Shown here: positions 33,890 to 43,782 of the stretch, piece by piece
Numbering within the stretch: position 1 is the first letter of the stretch
Layout: the number at the start of each line of letters is the position of its first letter
NCBI RefSeq assembly: GCF_002211365.1
Contig: NZ_LOKZ01000012.1
Span: forward strand, 248,001 to 312,000
Reading direction: 5' to 3'
DNA: 64,000 bases
From: Rhizobium sp. R711
Lineage (GTDB): Bacteria; Pseudomonadota; Alphaproteobacteria; Rhizobiales; Rhizobiaceae
Program-made: the position numbers and the translations under genes
Notes under the pieces: model-generated
The model's input: the letters and a program-made list of their open reading frames with translations, nothing else
What the model was told of the DNA's origin: nothing
Database searches by the model: none

Positions 33890-34776
33890 TATCCTGCGCT
33901 CCTAAGGCTTTGGGCAAAACGCGCAGCCTCTTCGAGCTTCTCCGGAGAGAGCCCTGTTCGGTACCCCTTTCGGGAAAGGAACTGTGCGACTTCCAGCGTA
34001 TCGACATTGCCTTTTGCGCCCGGTGCATAAGGGCAACCGCCCAATCCGCCAACCGACGCATCGAAAACCCGCAGTCCGTGCTTCAAGGAAACATCGATAT
34101 TGTCGAGGGCCCAACCATCGGTATCGTGGAAGTGACCGGCGAGCATCGTCGCGGGTGCATAGGAGAGGACGGTCACCAGCATCTGATCGACCTCTTCCGG
34201 TCGTCCTTTACCAATCGTATCGCCCAGGCTGATCTCGTAGCAACCCAATGCATGCAAGCTCTCGACGACGCGTGCCGCCGCATCGGGCGAAACGGCTCCC
34301 TCGTAGGGACATTCGACGACGCAGCTGACATAGCCACGCATCGGGATGGCGCGCGCACGGCTTGCTTCGGCAACCGGCTTAAAGCGTTCGATGCTCTCGG
34401 CGATGGAACAGTTGATATTCTGTTGCGAGAAGCTCTCCGAGGCGGAAGCGAAGATCGCGACTTCGTCCGCGCCCGCGGCCATTGCAGCCTCGAACCCTTT
34501 CATATTCGGCGTCAGAACTGCATAGCGCACCCCTGGCCTGCGCTTGATACCAGCCATCACCTCGGCGGCGTCGGCAAGCTGTGGCACCCACTTCGGGCTG
34601 ACAAAGCTCGTCGCTTCGATTCGCTCGAAACCGCATTCCGAGATCATATCTATCAGGGCGATCTTCGTCGCCGTCGGTATCAGGTCCCTCTCGTTCTGGA
34701 GGCCATCGCGCGGCGCCATCTCGACGATCGAGACATCCCGCGGCAGCAGTGTGGATTCTCCGGGCTGCACAATCAC
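33889..34776 (-). CDS. liuE: Hydroxymethylglutaryl-CoA lyase
   Basis: Splits HMG-CoA into acetyl-CoA and acetoacetate, the last step of leucine degradation. The 295-residue product has VEMAPRDGLQNE (metal and base residues), the HFHDTDGWALDN metal motif and the family signature GLGGCPYAPGAKGNVDT with the catalytic Cys. Start GTG 34776 overlaps the mccA stop (GTGA). Also called mvaB in other genomes. Confidence 0.94.
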   Translation of the reverse strand: MIVQPGESTLLPRDVSIVEMAPRDGLQNERDLIPTATKIALIDMISECGFERIEATSFVSPKWVPQLADAAEVMAGIKRRPGVRYAVLTPNMKGFEAAMAAGADEVAIFASASESFSQQNINCSIAESIERFKPVAEASRARAIPMRGYVSCVVECPYEGAVSPDAAARVVESLHALGCYEISLGDTIGKGRPEEVDQMLVTVLSYAPATMLAGHFHDTDGWALDNIDVSLKHGLRVFDASVGGLGGCPYAPGAKGNVDTLEVAQFLSRKGYRTGLSPEKLEEAARFAQSLRSAG

Positions 34777-36758
34777 GTCTCCTCTACCCGGAGTGTCAGA
34801 AGCACCGCGCCTTCATCGACCTGCTGTCCTTCGCTCACCTCGACAGCCTCCACCGTGCCGTCGCGGGCCGCGACAAGCGTGAGTTCCATCTTCATGGCCT
34901 CCATGACGACAAGCGCATCGCCCTTGGAGACTTCCGCCCCCGACCTCGTGCGCACGATCTTCACGAAACCCGGCATCGGGGCGATCAGCCTGTTGCCATC
35001 CGCCACGTCAGCCGCGCTGAAATCGAGCGGGTTGCCAAGGTGAAACACATGCGTCCTGTGGTCGACGCTGACCACCAAGTGATGTGCTGCCGCACTTGCC
35101 TTGACCTGGACCTGTCGGCCATCGACCTCCGCCCTGCATCCGTCATCCTGCCGGCTGACGATCTTCACCGGAATGACCCTCCTGCCGTCATGCACGGCAA
35201 AAAAATCGAACCCTTTGGCGGCAACCCGCAGGGTTGAGTGCCCGCCTTCATAGGTCAGGGCGACGATACGCTGCATTTCACTCCACAGCTGCCAGTGCCC
35301 CAGCGTCAGCCATGGATCGCCATCCGATGATGGCGCAAGCGCGCCCAACGACAGGACGGCAGCGAGAGCAACGACGGTGTCCGCTGGCGGCTCGATGGCG
35401 GTCAGCGATTGAAGATTACGATCGATCAGCCCGGTATCCGGATGGCCAGCAGTAAATTCCTCCTGCACGCTCAGTCTGCCGAGGAAGTCGAGATTGGTGG
35501 TGACGCCGACAACATGTGAGTTCTGCAAAGCCCGGGTCAGTCGCAACAGAGCGACGCTCCGGCTAGGCCCGTGTACAACCATCTTTGCGATCAGAGGATC
35601 GTAATGGGCGGAGACCGTGTCGCCGGGACGAATGCCGGCATCGATCCGCGCCGTAACGTCAGGAAAATCCAGATGCCTGATCGTTCCTATCGCAGGCAGA
35701 AAGCCTTTGGCCGCATCCTCGGCATAAATTCGCGCTTCGAATGCCCAACCGTAGATTTCGAGCTCCGACTGTTTCTTCGGCAGCGGCTCGCCGGCGGCAA
35801 TACGCAATTGCCATTCGACGAGATCGACCCCGGTGATCGCCTCGGTGACCGCATGCTCGACCTGAAGGCGGGTATTCATCTCCATGAAGTAGAAACGATC
35901 CGGCCAAAGGCCATTCGATACATCCGCGATGAACTCCACAGTGCCGGCGCCACGATAGGAGATTGCACGCGCCGCACGCACCGCGGCATCGCCCATCGCG
36001 CGGCGCATCTCCGGCGTCATCCCCGGAGCCGGCGCCTCCTCGATCACCTTCTGATGGCGGCGCTGAAGCGAACAATCGCGTTCGAAAAGATGCACGACGT
36101 TGCCATGTCGATCCCCGAAGATTTGAACCTCGATGTGGCGCGGGCGAATGAGATAGCGCTCTATCAACACGGCGTCGTCGCCGAAGGCGGCTTTCGCCTC
36201 GCGCCGTGCGGCAGCGAGGGCTTCGGGAAAATCCTCTTCACTATCGACACGGCGCATGCCCTTGCCGCCGCCGCCAGCGCGGGCCTTGATGAGCACGGGG
36301 TAACCGATCAGGGTCGCTTGATCAGCCAGAAAACCGTCATTTTGTTCTTCGCCATGATAGCCGGGGACAACGGGCACGCCCGACTGGTCCATCAACGCCT
36401 TTGCCGAGTCCTTCAGTCCCATGGCACGAATGGAGGAGGCTTGCGGTCCGATGAAGACAATGCCGGCGGCCTCTACAGCTGCAGCAAAATCGGCATTCTC
36501 CGAGAGGAACCCGTAGCCGGGGTGAATGGCTTCGGCACCAGTCCGCTCCGCCGCAGAAAGGATCCGTTCGATCGAGAGATAGCTTTCCTGCGCACTGGCC
36601 GGCCCAAGGCGAACCGCCTCGTCCGCCATCTCGACGTGCAGTGCCCCGACATCGGCATCCGAATAGACCGCCACCGTCGCGATCCCCATGCGCCTGGCGG
36701 TTCGGATTACCCGGCAGGCTATCTCGCCACGGTTTGCGATGAGAATTTTCTGGAACAT
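34773..36758 (-). CDS. liuD: Methylcrotonyl-CoA carboxylase, biotin-containing alpha subunit
   Basis: The 661-residue product combines biotin carboxylase (MFQKILIANRGEIACRVIRTAR, ATP-grasp loop KARAGGGGKGMR, EMNTRLQVEHAVTE) with a C-terminal biotinyl domain (VVMEAMKMELT, biotin-Lys). It carboxylates 3-methylcrotonyl-CoA together with LiuB. ATG 36758 chosen because homologues begin MFxKILIANRG; the frame is open to 36809, overlapping liuB. Seven bases separate it from liuB. Confidence 0.95.
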   Translation of the reverse strand: MFQKILIANRGEIACRVIRTARRMGIATVAVYSDADVGALHVEMADEAVRLGPASAQESYLSIERILSAAERTGAEAIHPGYGFLSENADFAAAVEAAGIVFIGPQASSIRAMGLKDSAKALMDQSGVPVVPGYHGEEQNDGFLADQATLIGYPVLIKARAGGGGKGMRRVDSEEDFPEALAAARREAKAAFGDDAVLIERYLIRPRHIEVQIFGDRHGNVVHLFERDCSLQRRHQKVIEEAPAPGMTPEMRRAMGDAAVRAARAISYRGAGTVEFIADVSNGLWPDRFYFMEMNTRLQVEHAVTEAITGVDLVEWQLRIAAGEPLPKKQSELEIYGWAFEARIYAEDAAKGFLPAIGTIRHLDFPDVTARIDAGIRPGDTVSAHYDPLIAKMVVHGPSRSVALLRLTRALQNSHVVGVTTNLDFLGRLSVQEEFTAGHPDTGLIDRNLQSLTAIEPPADTVVALAAVLSLGALAPSSDGDPWLTLGHWQLWSEMQRIVALTYEGGHSTLRVAAKGFDFFAVHDGRRVIPVKIVSRQDDGCRAEVDGRQVQVKASAAAHHLVVSVDHRTHVFHLGNPLDFSAADVADGNRLIAPMPGFVKIVRTRSGAEVSKGDALVVMEAMKMELTLVAARDGTVEAVEVSEGQQVDEGAVLLTLRVEET

Positions 36759-36765
36759 CGCTACC

Positions 36766-38373
36766 TCACATCCGGAACAGGCCGAAGCGCGTATCTTCAA
36801 TCGGAGCATTCAGCGCCGCAGACAAAGAGAGACCGAGCACATCACGGCTCTTAGCCGGGTCGATCACCCCATCGTCCCACAGACGTGCTGAGGCATAGAG
36901 CGGATGGCTCTGCCGTTCGAAGAGATCAAGCACCGGCTGCTTGAAACTGCTCTCCTCCTCCGGCGTCCAAGGGGTGCCGGCGCGAGAGAGCGCTTCTCCC
37001 CGCACGGTCGCAAGGACACCCGCCGCCTGCTCTCCACCCATGACCGAGATGCGGCTGTTCGGCCATGTCCAGAGAAAGCGCGGCGAGAAGGCACGCCCTG
37101 CCATGCCGTAATTGCCCGCACCGAAAGAGCCGCCAACCAGCATCGTTACCTTCGGCACGCCGGTCGTCGCGACCGCGGTCACGAGTTTGGCGCCGTTCTT
37201 CGCGATGCCTTCGGTTTCGTATTTGCGGCCAACCATGAAACCAGTGATGTTCTGCAGGAAGACGAGCGGTATCCTGCGCTGCGAGCAGAGTTCCACGAAA
37301 TGGGCGCCCTTCAGGGCCGATTCCGAAAACAGCACGCCGTTGTTGGCGACAATGCCCACCGGTATACCATGGACATGGGCGAAGCCGCAGACCAAGGTCG
37401 TCCCATAGCGTGCCTTGAATTCATCGAAACGCGAGCCATCGACAATGCGGGCAATGACTTCGCGCACGTCGTAGGGCACGCGCAGGTCGGCCGGAACGAT
37501 ACCTGCTATTTCCGAGGGATCGAACAGCGGCGCCTCAACCGGCTGACGCGCGACGCCGCCGACCTTTGAGCGATTGAGATTGGCGATAGCGCGCCTCGCC
37601 AGCGCGAGAGCGTGTGCATCGTCACGAGCGAGATGGTCGGCGACGCCGGAGAGCCTTGTATGCACATCGCCACCGCCGAGATCTTCCGCGGAGACGACTT
37701 CGCCGGTCGCGGCCTTGACCAGTGGAGGACCGGCAAGAAAGATCGTCCCCTGGCCTTCGACGATGATCGCCTCATCGGACATGGCAGGCACATAGGCACC
37801 GCCCGCCGTGCACGAACCCATCACCACGGCAATCTGCGGAATTCCCGCTGCCGACATATTGGCCTGATTATAAAATATCCGGCCGAAATGATCGCGATCC
37901 GGGAACACCTCGTCCTGATTCGGCAAATTCGCACCGCCCGAGTCCACCAGGTAGATGCAGGGCAAATTGTTCTGGGCAGCAACTTCCTGCGCGCGCAGAT
38001 GCTTCTTCACCGTCATCGGAAAATAGGTGCCACCTTTGACGGTTGCATCGTTGCAGACGATCATGCAATCGCGCCCCGAAACGCGGCCGATACCGGTAAT
38101 CAGGCCAGCGCCGGGAGCCTCGTTGCCGTACATGCCGTGGGCTGCGGTCAATCCGATTTCCAGAAACGGTGTGGCCGGATCGAGCAGACCGGCGATACGG
38201 TCGCGTGGCAGCATCTTGCCGCGGGCAACATGACGTTCACGCGCTGCAGGCCCGCCACCGTTTGCGGCACTCATAGCCGCCTCCTCAATGACATGGATCG
38301 CTTCGGCCATCGCCGCGCGATTTGTCCTGAAGTTCTCCGAATTCGTCGAAATCTGCGACTTCAAAACCGTCAT
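36766..38373 (-). CDS. liuB: Methylcrotonyl-CoA carboxylase, carboxyltransferase beta subunit
   Basis: The 535-residue carboxyltransferase has the acyl-CoA and biotin site motifs [47 protein letters not shown] and [27 protein letters not shown], typical of MccB rather than propionyl-CoA carboxylase PccB. It lies 35 bp after liuA and precedes its partner liuD. Confidence 0.95.
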   Translation of the reverse strand: MTVLKSQISTNSENFRTNRAAMAEAIHVIEEAAMSAANGGGPAARERHVARGKMLPRDRIAGLLDPATPFLEIGLTAAHGMYGNEAPGAGLITGIGRVSGRDCMIVCNDATVKGGTYFPMTVKKHLRAQEVAAQNNLPCIYLVDSGGANLPNQDEVFPDRDHFGRIFYNQANMSAAGIPQIAVVMGSCTAGGAYVPAMSDEAIIVEGQGTIFLAGPPLVKAATGEVVSAEDLGGGDVHTRLSGVADHLARDDAHALALARRAIANLNRSKVGGVARQPVEAPLFDPSEIAGIVPADLRVPYDVREVIARIVDGSRFDEFKARYGTTLVCGFAHVHGIPVGIVANNGVLFSESALKGAHFVELCSQRRIPLVFLQNITGFMVGRKYETEGIAKNGAKLVTAVATTGVPKVTMLVGGSFGAGNYGMAGRAFSPRFLWTWPNSRISVMGGEQAAGVLATVRGEALSRAGTPWTPEEESSFKQPVLDLFERQSHPLYASARLWDDGVIDPAKSRDVLGLSLSAALNAPIEDTRFGLFRM

Positions 38374-38408
38374 TGGTCACCAGGATGGTTGTCGGATGAA
38401 CGTTCGGA

Positions 38409-39572
38409 TCAGGCCGTTTCCGCAAAGAGTTCGCGGCCGATCAGCATGCGTCTGATTTCAGAGGTTCCGGCACCGATCTCGTAGAGCTTCGCGTCACGCA
38501 GTAGCCGGCCAGCGGGATAATCGTTCGTGTAGCCGTTGCCTCCGAGTGCCTGGATCGTCTCAAGGGCAAGAAGCGTCGCCTTCTCGGCGGCATAGAGAAT
38601 GCAGCCGGCAGCATCCTTGCGTGTCGTCTCGCCGCGATCGCAGGCGGCCGCCACCGCGTAGACATAGGCACGTGCCGTGTTCATGGTCACGTACATGTCG
38701 GCGAGTTTACCCTGCATCAGCTGGAATTCGCCGATCGCCTGACCGAACTGCTTTCTCTCGTGGAGATAGGGCACGACGACATCCATGCAGGCCGCCATGA
38801 TGCCGATCGGTCCTGCGGAAAGGACGACACGTTCATAGTCGAGCCCAGACATCAGAACGCGCGCACCGCCACCGAGAGTGCCAAGCACATTTGCCGCGGG
38901 TACCTCGCAGTCCTCGAAGATCAGCTCGCAGGTATTGGAGCCGCGCATGCCGAGTTTGTCGAGCTTCGGGCCGGTTGAAAAGCCTTTGAAGGTCTTCTCG
39001 ATGAGGAACGCCGTGATGCCCCGCGGTCCCGCTTCCGGGTCGGTCTTGGCGTAGACCACCAGAACGTCTGCATCCGGACCGTTGGTGATCCACATCTTGT
39101 TGCCGTTGAGAACGTAACTGTCGCCTCGTTTCTCCGCCCGAAGCTTCATCGAAACGACATCAGACCCAGCGCCCGGCTCAGACATGGCGAGTGCGCCGAT
39201 GTGTTCGCCCGAAATGAGCTTCGGCAAATACCGAGACTTCTGCGTTTCCGTTCCGTTGCGGCTGATCTGGTTGACGCAAAGGTTGGAATGGGCGCCGTAG
39301 CTGAGCCCAACAGAGGCCGAAGCACGGCTGATCTCCTCCATCGCGACGCAATGGGCCAGATATCCCAAGCCGGCGCCGCCATAGGCCTCCTCGGCCGTGA
39401 TCCCAAGCAACCCCATATCACCCATCTCGCGCCAGAGCGGCGTTGGGAAACTGTTGTTGCTGTCCGTCTCTGCGGCCAGCGGCGCGATGCGCTCCGTCGC
39501 GAATCGTCGAACGCTGTCGCGGAGCGCCTCGATCTCGTCCGCCAGGCCAAATCTCAAACCACCGGAATACAT
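38409..39572 (-). CDS. liuA: Isovaleryl-CoA dehydrogenase
   Basis: The 387-residue acyl-CoA dehydrogenase oxidises isovaleryl-CoA to 3-methylcrotonyl-CoA using FAD. Signatures are [61 protein letters not shown] and the C-terminal [35 protein letters not shown]. First gene of liuABDEC. I see no MerR-type liuR in the window; its usual place upstream is taken by a non-coding region with a long palindrome. Confidence 0.94.
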   Translation of the reverse strand: MYSGGLRFGLADEIEALRDSVRRFATERIAPLAAETDSNNSFPTPLWREMGDMGLLGITAEEAYGGAGLGYLAHCVAMEEISRASASVGLSYGAHSNLCVNQISRNGTETQKSRYLPKLISGEHIGALAMSEPGAGSDVVSMKLRAEKRGDSYVLNGNKMWITNGPDADVLVVYAKTDPEAGPRGITAFLIEKTFKGFSTGPKLDKLGMRGSNTCELIFEDCEVPAANVLGTLGGGARVLMSGLDYERVVLSAGPIGIMAACMDVVVPYLHERKQFGQAIGEFQLMQGKLADMYVTMNTARAYVYAVAAACDRGETTRKDAAGCILYAAEKATLLALETIQALGGNGYTNDYPAGRLLRDAKLYEIGAGTSEIRRMLIGRELFAETA

Positions 39573-40029
39573 GCCTTCCCTCCCAAGTCCGGCGCGCGAC
39601 TAGCGCAGCATCCGGTATGCGTGTGTCGTGATTCTCCCGTCATTGTTCTTCACGCGCTTATCTTGTCGGCAGCTCCTCCACTGCCGGTTGGCCCGATAAA
39701 TTTCGTTGAAGAACACGAAAATGGCAAGCTTTTCCGGTCGGCCAGACATTTCTGACCGCCAGTTTGCTCCGGCGAATATTGGATAGATCTTCCGCCAGCA
39801 TCTGCCCTTCCTCCCGAGATAGGCAACGACCTGAATACGCACGGATCTCTGCAGATCCGTGCGAGAACGAAGGGATGCTAGCACTGGGCGCGCGGAATTT
39901 CTGAACCAAGACGGTTCGTCTGGCGCAAAATATGGAAAGATTTCGTCGGCGGGACGACGCGTTCAACCGCTCGAGGGCTGTCCGACAAAGCGGCAGCCCA
40001 AATGGCGGCAGGAACCGATCGTGATGTGA
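39573..40029. other. Intergenic region upstream of the liu operon with 26-bp palindrome
   Basis: About 457 bp without a convincing gene. At 39838-39863 two perfect 11-base arms (CGCACGGATCT and AGATCCGTGCG) flank CTGC. It could be an operator for the liu operon or a hairpin ending the transcript of the DUF6074-type gene; there is no T-run. Short frames on the minus strand here look random. Confidence 0.5.
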
Positions 40030-40344
40030 TTAACGCTTGATGGCGCGGCCGCTGCGGCTTTCGGCGATTGCCCGGACTTGATGGCGGCGAACCAGCTCGG
40101 CCTGGACCTCGGCTTGGAATGTCATGACCTGGTTGCGGACCTCATCGTCGGAGCAGCCAAGCGACGTCAGCTCAGCAGCCAGTCGGCGGCACTCCGTCTT
40201 CCAGAAGGCGACTGCATCCTCGCCGTGGCGGCGATCCAGTTCGGCCGCGCACCGTTCAATGTCACCGGCGCGCGAAGCGACCGGGAAAAGCACGATTTCG
40301 CTCGTCGTCATTGCTTGCAGAGTTTTGTTTGACTGTACTGGCAT
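40030..40344 (-). CDS. DUF6074-type small protein
   Basis: The 104-residue soluble protein reads TTSEIVLFPVASRAGDIERCAAELDRRHGEDAVAFWKTECRRLAAEL, a pattern I associate with a rhizobial family of unknown function (DUF6074). The core residues are LFPxASR and AxxFWK near the middle. Starts are possible at ATG 40344, 40311 or 40371. No functional clue from neighbours: it is divergent from the acyltransferase gene. Confidence 0.7.
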   Translation of the reverse strand: MPVQSNKTLQAMTTSEIVLFPVASRAGDIERCAAELDRRHGEDAVAFWKTECRRLAAELTSLGCSDDEVRNQVMTFQAEVQAELVRRHQVRAIAESRSGRAIKR

Positions 40345-40568
40345 CGACTCATTCCGTTGCGTCCGACTCATTCCTAGCCGACCATGGTTAACGCTTTCCT
40401 CTTCACCTCAGATAAACGTGCCAGTTCGATCTCTCGCGAATCTCGGCGATGCGTCGGGGCGGGCAATTTTGAGGGGTGGCCTTCCATCGCAAGCAGGACT
40501 TCCGAACCATCAAAAATGCAGCTAGGTTTCTGTGCTGCTTTGTCGATGCAGCGAGGGGGCTGAAATCG

Positions 40569-41213
40569 GTGAGAAGGGTAATTGCGAAGCCTGTCGCGGC
40601 GGCCATCGTGGTATTCGCGCGCGCAATTACTGCCGTGCGCGCCATCTGGCCGAATGAGGGCATTCCCAAGGGCCAGTGCGTTTATTTTGCCAATCATTCC
40701 AGCCATGGCGATTTCATTCTGGTCTGGGCGGTCCTGCCACCGAGCTTGCGGCGCCGGACACGCCCCGTCGCCGGCGCGGAATATTGGCTAAAGTCGTCGA
40801 TCAACCGTTTTATCGGCCGCGATGTCTTCGACGCCGTGCTTATCGAGCGGGATCGCGATAAGCGCACCCGCGATCCGATTGAAGTCATGGCCGAGGTCAT
40901 CGATTCCGGAGCGTCACTGATCCTCTTTCCTGAAGGCACCCGCAACCAGACGGATGCCCAGCTATTGCCGTTCAAAAGCGGGCTTTTTCATCTCGCCTCG
41001 ATCCGGCCGGACGTTCAACTCGTGCCGGTCTGGATCAACAATCTCAATCGCGTCATGCCAAAGGGCGAGATTGTTCCGATCCCCCTCATATGCACCGTGA
41101 CCTTTGGCGACGCCATGCAAATCGAAGCCGGTGAGAACAAGGAAACCTTCCTTGACAGGGCGCGCAGAGCGTTGCTCGATCTGTCACCAAAGCACCCGGG
41201 CGGTGACCAATGA
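40569..41213 (+). CDS. Lysophospholipid (1-acylglycerol-3-phosphate) acyltransferase
   Basis: The 214-residue product has the PlsC motifs: I FANHSSHGDF (NHxxxxD variant NHSSHGD), III FPEGTRNQ and IV VPVWI. A hydrophobic N-terminus (VAAAIVVFARAITAV) anchors it. Start GTG 40569 has GAGGGGG upstream. It is coupled by a 4-bp overlap to cdsA, so both make CDP-diacylglycerol precursors, or a special lipid. This is likely not the only plsC of the genome. Confidence 0.88.
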   Translation: MRRVIAKPVAAAIVVFARAITAVRAIWPNEGIPKGQCVYFANHSSHGDFILVWAVLPPSLRRRTRPVAGAEYWLKSSINRFIGRDVFDAVLIERDRDKRTRDPIEVMAEVIDSGASLILFPEGTRNQTDAQLLPFKSGLFHLASIRPDVQLVPVWINNLNRVMPKGEIVPIPLICTVTFGDAMQIEAGENKETFLDRARRALLDLSPKHPGGDQ

Positions 41214-42157
41214 ACGCAAACTCCGACCTGTGGATGCTCGTCCTCGGCATTTTCACGATCCTCGTCGTTTCCTCGACCATCGGCTACCTGCTGCAGCGGC
41301 GCCTGCCTGCCGGTCAGTCGAATGCCGCGATCGAGAATCTGAATGCGCGCATCAAGGCATGGTGGATCATGGTCATCCTGATCGGGCTCGCCTTTCTTGC
41401 CGGTCGCGTTGGTGTGCTGCTGCTCTTCGGCTTCTGCTCTTTCGCGGCGCTACGCGAGTTCATCACCCTGACCGACACCAAACGTGCCGACCATTGGGCC
41501 CTCGCAGCCGCCTTCTTCGTCGTGCTGCCGCTGCAATATTGGCTGCTGTGGGAGCGACAATACGGCATCTTCTCGATCTTCATTCCCATCTACGCGTTCC
41601 TGCTGATGCCAATCATTTCGGTACTGCGCGGCGATACCGAGCGTTTCCTGATACGCATTGCCGAAGTGCAGTGGGCTCTGATGATCTGCGTCTTCTGCGC
41701 CTCACATGTCCCCGCGCTGCTGACGTTGACGATTCCGGGCTATGAAGGCCGCAACGTTCTCCTGATCGCCTTCCTGGTGATCATCGTGCAACTCAGCGAT
41801 GTCCTCCAATATGTCTGGGGCAAGCTGTTCGGTCGAACGAAGATCGCGCCAAGCCTGTCCCCTTCGAAGACTGTGGAAGGCTTTGTCGGCGGCGTAGTGA
41901 GCGCAACATTGATCGGTGCTGCCCTATGGTGGATCACGCCTTTCACGCCGTTTCAGGCCGGCGTCTTGGCCCTTGTCATCACAATGATGGGCTTCTTCGG
42001 CGGCCTCGTCATGTCAGCAATCAAGCGAGATCGCGGCGTCAAGGATTGGGGCAACCTGATCGAAGGACACGGCGGATTGATCGACCGGCTTGATTCCGTG
42101 GTCTTTTCCGCACCGATCTTCTTCCACATTGTCCGCTACTGGTGGTCGGTCACATGA
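41210..42157 (+). CDS. Phosphatidate cytidylyltransferase (CdsA family)
   Basis: The 315-residue membrane protein has about eight hydrophobic spans and the CdsA C-terminal signature SAIKRDRGVKDWGNLIEGHGGLIDRLDSVVFSAP, which carries the metal-binding Asp residues. It makes CDP-diacylglycerol from phosphatidate and CTP. The SPSKTVEG motif is also present. Start overlaps the acyltransferase stop (ATGA) and its own stop overlaps the next start. The chromosomal housekeeping cdsA usually lies near uppS/dxr, so this is probably a second copy. Confidence 0.92.
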   Translation: MNANSDLWMLVLGIFTILVVSSTIGYLLQRRLPAGQSNAAIENLNARIKAWWIMVILIGLAFLAGRVGVLLLFGFCSFAALREFITLTDTKRADHWALAAAFFVVLPLQYWLLWERQYGIFSIFIPIYAFLLMPIISVLRGDTERFLIRIAEVQWALMICVFCASHVPALLTLTIPGYEGRNVLLIAFLVIIVQLSDVLQYVWGKLFGRTKIAPSLSPSKTVEGFVGGVVSATLIGAALWWITPFTPFQAGVLALVITMMGFFGGLVMSAIKRDRGVKDWGNLIEGHGGLIDRLDSVVFSAPIFFHIVRYWWSVT

Positions 42158-42546
42158 TGGCGCTGATACGTCGCCTGGGTCAGAGCAGTGTGACGCACGT
42201 TCTCTTCGCGTTTGTCGCCATGGGTGGTTGGGCGCTTCTCGTCAATAGCAACCACCCGCTGCCGCGAGCCTTGCTGGCTGGCGTTGTGCAGGGCGGACTC
42301 TCGGCCTGCCTCACCTTTTTTCTCAAGACGGTCATTGAACGGCTCTCGAGACAGTTCAAAGGGCGCGCCGGTCTGTGGGCGCCACCGCTGATCGCATGTC
42401 TTGCTTCCACTGCCGCACTGATCTCGATCCACGCACTGAGCGGCACGCCGGAAATCCTGAAAACCATAGCGGTACCGCTGGCTGTCTCGACGAGCTACGC
42501 AGCGGTCTACAATTACTTTCTCTATCAACAGAGGATCGAGGCATGA
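42154..42546 (+). CDS. Small membrane protein in phospholipid operon
   Basis: The 130-residue product starts MMALIRRLGQSSVTHVLFAF and has about four hydrophobic spans (FAFVAMGGWALLV, LLAGVVQGGLSACLTFFL, LIACLASTAALISIHAL, AVSTSYAAVYNYFLY). No family recognised. ATGA overlaps at both ends show tight coupling with cdsA and the CDP-alcohol phosphotransferase-like gene, so a role in the same lipid pathway or complex is likely. Confidence 0.8.
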   Translation: MMALIRRLGQSSVTHVLFAFVAMGGWALLVNSNHPLPRALLAGVVQGGLSACLTFFLKTVIERLSRQFKGRAGLWAPPLIACLASTAALISIHALSGTPEILKTIAVPLAVSTSYAAVYNYFLYQQRIEA

Positions 42547-43196
42547 CAGAGACGGGCGATCGGCGGCCGCTAGCCAGCAGAGACACACAATGGGCAAAGC
42601 GCATTGCACAATCGCTGGCAGCGCGGTCGATTACGCCGAACCAGATCTCGCAAGTGAGCATGATCGCCGCAGCCCTGGCGGGCGGCATGTTTTTCCTCGC
42701 CGGACGAGATGACGGGTTGAGCAGAGGAGTCCTCCTAGTCCTTGCGGCCGCCTTCTGCCAATTGCGGCTGCTCTGCAATCTCTTTGACGGCATGGTCGCC
42801 GTCGAAGGTGGCAAGGGCACAGCCGATGGACCATTCTGGAACGAATTCCCCGACCGTATCGCCGATATACTAATCCTGGCTGGCGTGGGATATGGCATCG
42901 GATCGCCTGGGCTTGGTTGGGCAGCGGCATCTTTTGCCGTGCTGACAGCCTATGTTCGCGAGCTCGGACGAGCGACGGGAACCCCGAGCGACTTCTCAGG
43001 CCCGATGGCAAAGCAGCACCGGATGGCGACAATTACGGCCGCGGCACTTCTATCGATCCTCGAGCCGCTGTGGGACGGGCATAACCAGGTCCTGCTCGCG
43101 GCACTCTGGCTGATCGCCGTCGGCGCTGCCTTCACGGCGCTGCGCCGAGGCAAAAACGTCGTTCGAAATCTGAAGGCTGACCGCGCGGGCAATTGA
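42543..43196 (+). CDS. CDP-alcohol phosphatidyltransferase-like membrane protein with degenerate motif
   Basis: The 217-residue product has the membrane layout of the family, but the catalytic motif D-x2-DG-x2-AR-x8-G-x3-D-x3-D reads N79-LF-D82-G83-MVA-V87-x8-G96-PFW-N100-EFP-D104. Thus the first and third Asp are Asn and the Arg is Val. Such enzymes join CDP-diacylglycerol to an alcohol. The two remaining Asp might still bind one metal; alternatively the protein has changed its role. Coupled to the three genes ahead. Confidence 0.8.
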   Translation: MTETGDRRPLASRDTQWAKRIAQSLAARSITPNQISQVSMIAAALAGGMFFLAGRDDGLSRGVLLVLAAAFCQLRLLCNLFDGMVAVEGGKGTADGPFWNEFPDRIADILILAGVGYGIGSPGLGWAAASFAVLTAYVRELGRATGTPSDFSGPMAKQHRMATITAAALLSILEPLWDGHNQVLLAALWLIAVGAAFTALRRGKNVVRNLKADRAGN

Positions 43197-43317
43197 TGCA
43201 CGTCGCTCAATCCGCCTCAGGCGTACCGAAAAGCCGGAAAGTGCGCTTTGCAGCCGCGCGGCCGGGCAATAGAACAACGACGCCGCTTCTTCTTTTCCCC
43301 GAAGCGGCCTAGGACTA

Positions 43318-43342
43318 GCCTCGCTTCGGCGAGGCATTTTTC
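43318..43342 (+). terminator. Rho-independent terminator (UUCG loop)
   Basis: GCCTCGC (43318-43324) pairs with GCGAGGC (43329-43335) around TTCG, followed by ATTTTTCTTTT. It ends the phospholipid gene set. The remaining bases 43343-43531 hold the kdp promoter region, where I could not fix a -35/-10 pair or a KdpE site. Confidence 0.92.
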
Positions 43343-43531
43343 TTTTCTCCTATTTATAAGATTTTTATATCCGCGCCCTGCCGCCGATCTCGAACGCTTA
43401 TGCGCTTCGGCCGCATATTGATGTCCGAGAGATCCAAGGATCATCTCCACGCCAGAAAGCATAGGTGCCACCCGATGGGATGGCGCCCTTTGTCTTGTCT
43501 GACTCTAGAAGAACAACAGGAGTCACGATCG

Positions 43532-43615
43532 ATGATGGACATAGGTCTACTCGCCATAACAATCGTATTTTTCGCCCTGTGCTTTGCCTACACCAAAGCC
43601 TGCGACCGGCTCTAG
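43532..43615 (+). CDS. 27-aa membrane peptide ahead of kdpF
   Basis: ATG 43532 (or 43535) with CAGGAG 10 bases ahead encodes a single-span peptide MMDIGLLAITIVFFALCFAY plus TKACDRL, ending TAG 43615. The hydrophobic span is followed by a positive tail, as in other KdpF-like miniproteins. It lies 14 bp ahead of kdpF in the same direction. It may be a Kdp accessory peptide or a leader; a function is not known to me. Confidence 0.65.
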   Translation: MMDIGLLAITIVFFALCFAYTKACDRL

Positions 43616-43629
43616 CCGGAGGAAACGCC

Positions 43630-43719
43630 ATGACCCTCGACTATATTCTCAGTGGTGCCGTCACCGTGTTTCTAACGGTTTACCTCACCTACGCTCTCAT
43701 TCGCCCCGAGCGCTTCTAG
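43630..43719 (+). CDS. kdpF: K+-transporting ATPase subunit KdpF
   Basis: The 29-residue peptide MTLDYILSGAVTVFLTVYL plus TYALIRPERF matches the KdpF pattern (one span and the terminal LxRPERF). KdpF stabilises the KdpABC complex. GGAGGAAACGCC precedes the ATG. It lies 63 bp ahead of kdpA. Confidence 0.92.
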   Translation: MTLDYILSGAVTVFLTVYLTYALIRPERF

Positions 43720-43782
43720 CATCGCGCCCTCACCGGGATTGCGCGACAGGCGGAACCAACCGGGTATTGAAAGTTACCTCCC

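Noticed and set aside
43400..43531. Longer 71-codon version of the ORF ahead of kdpF
   Set aside because: The N-terminal extension is not hydrophobic, has no ribosome site, and the CAGGAG site supports ATG 43532.
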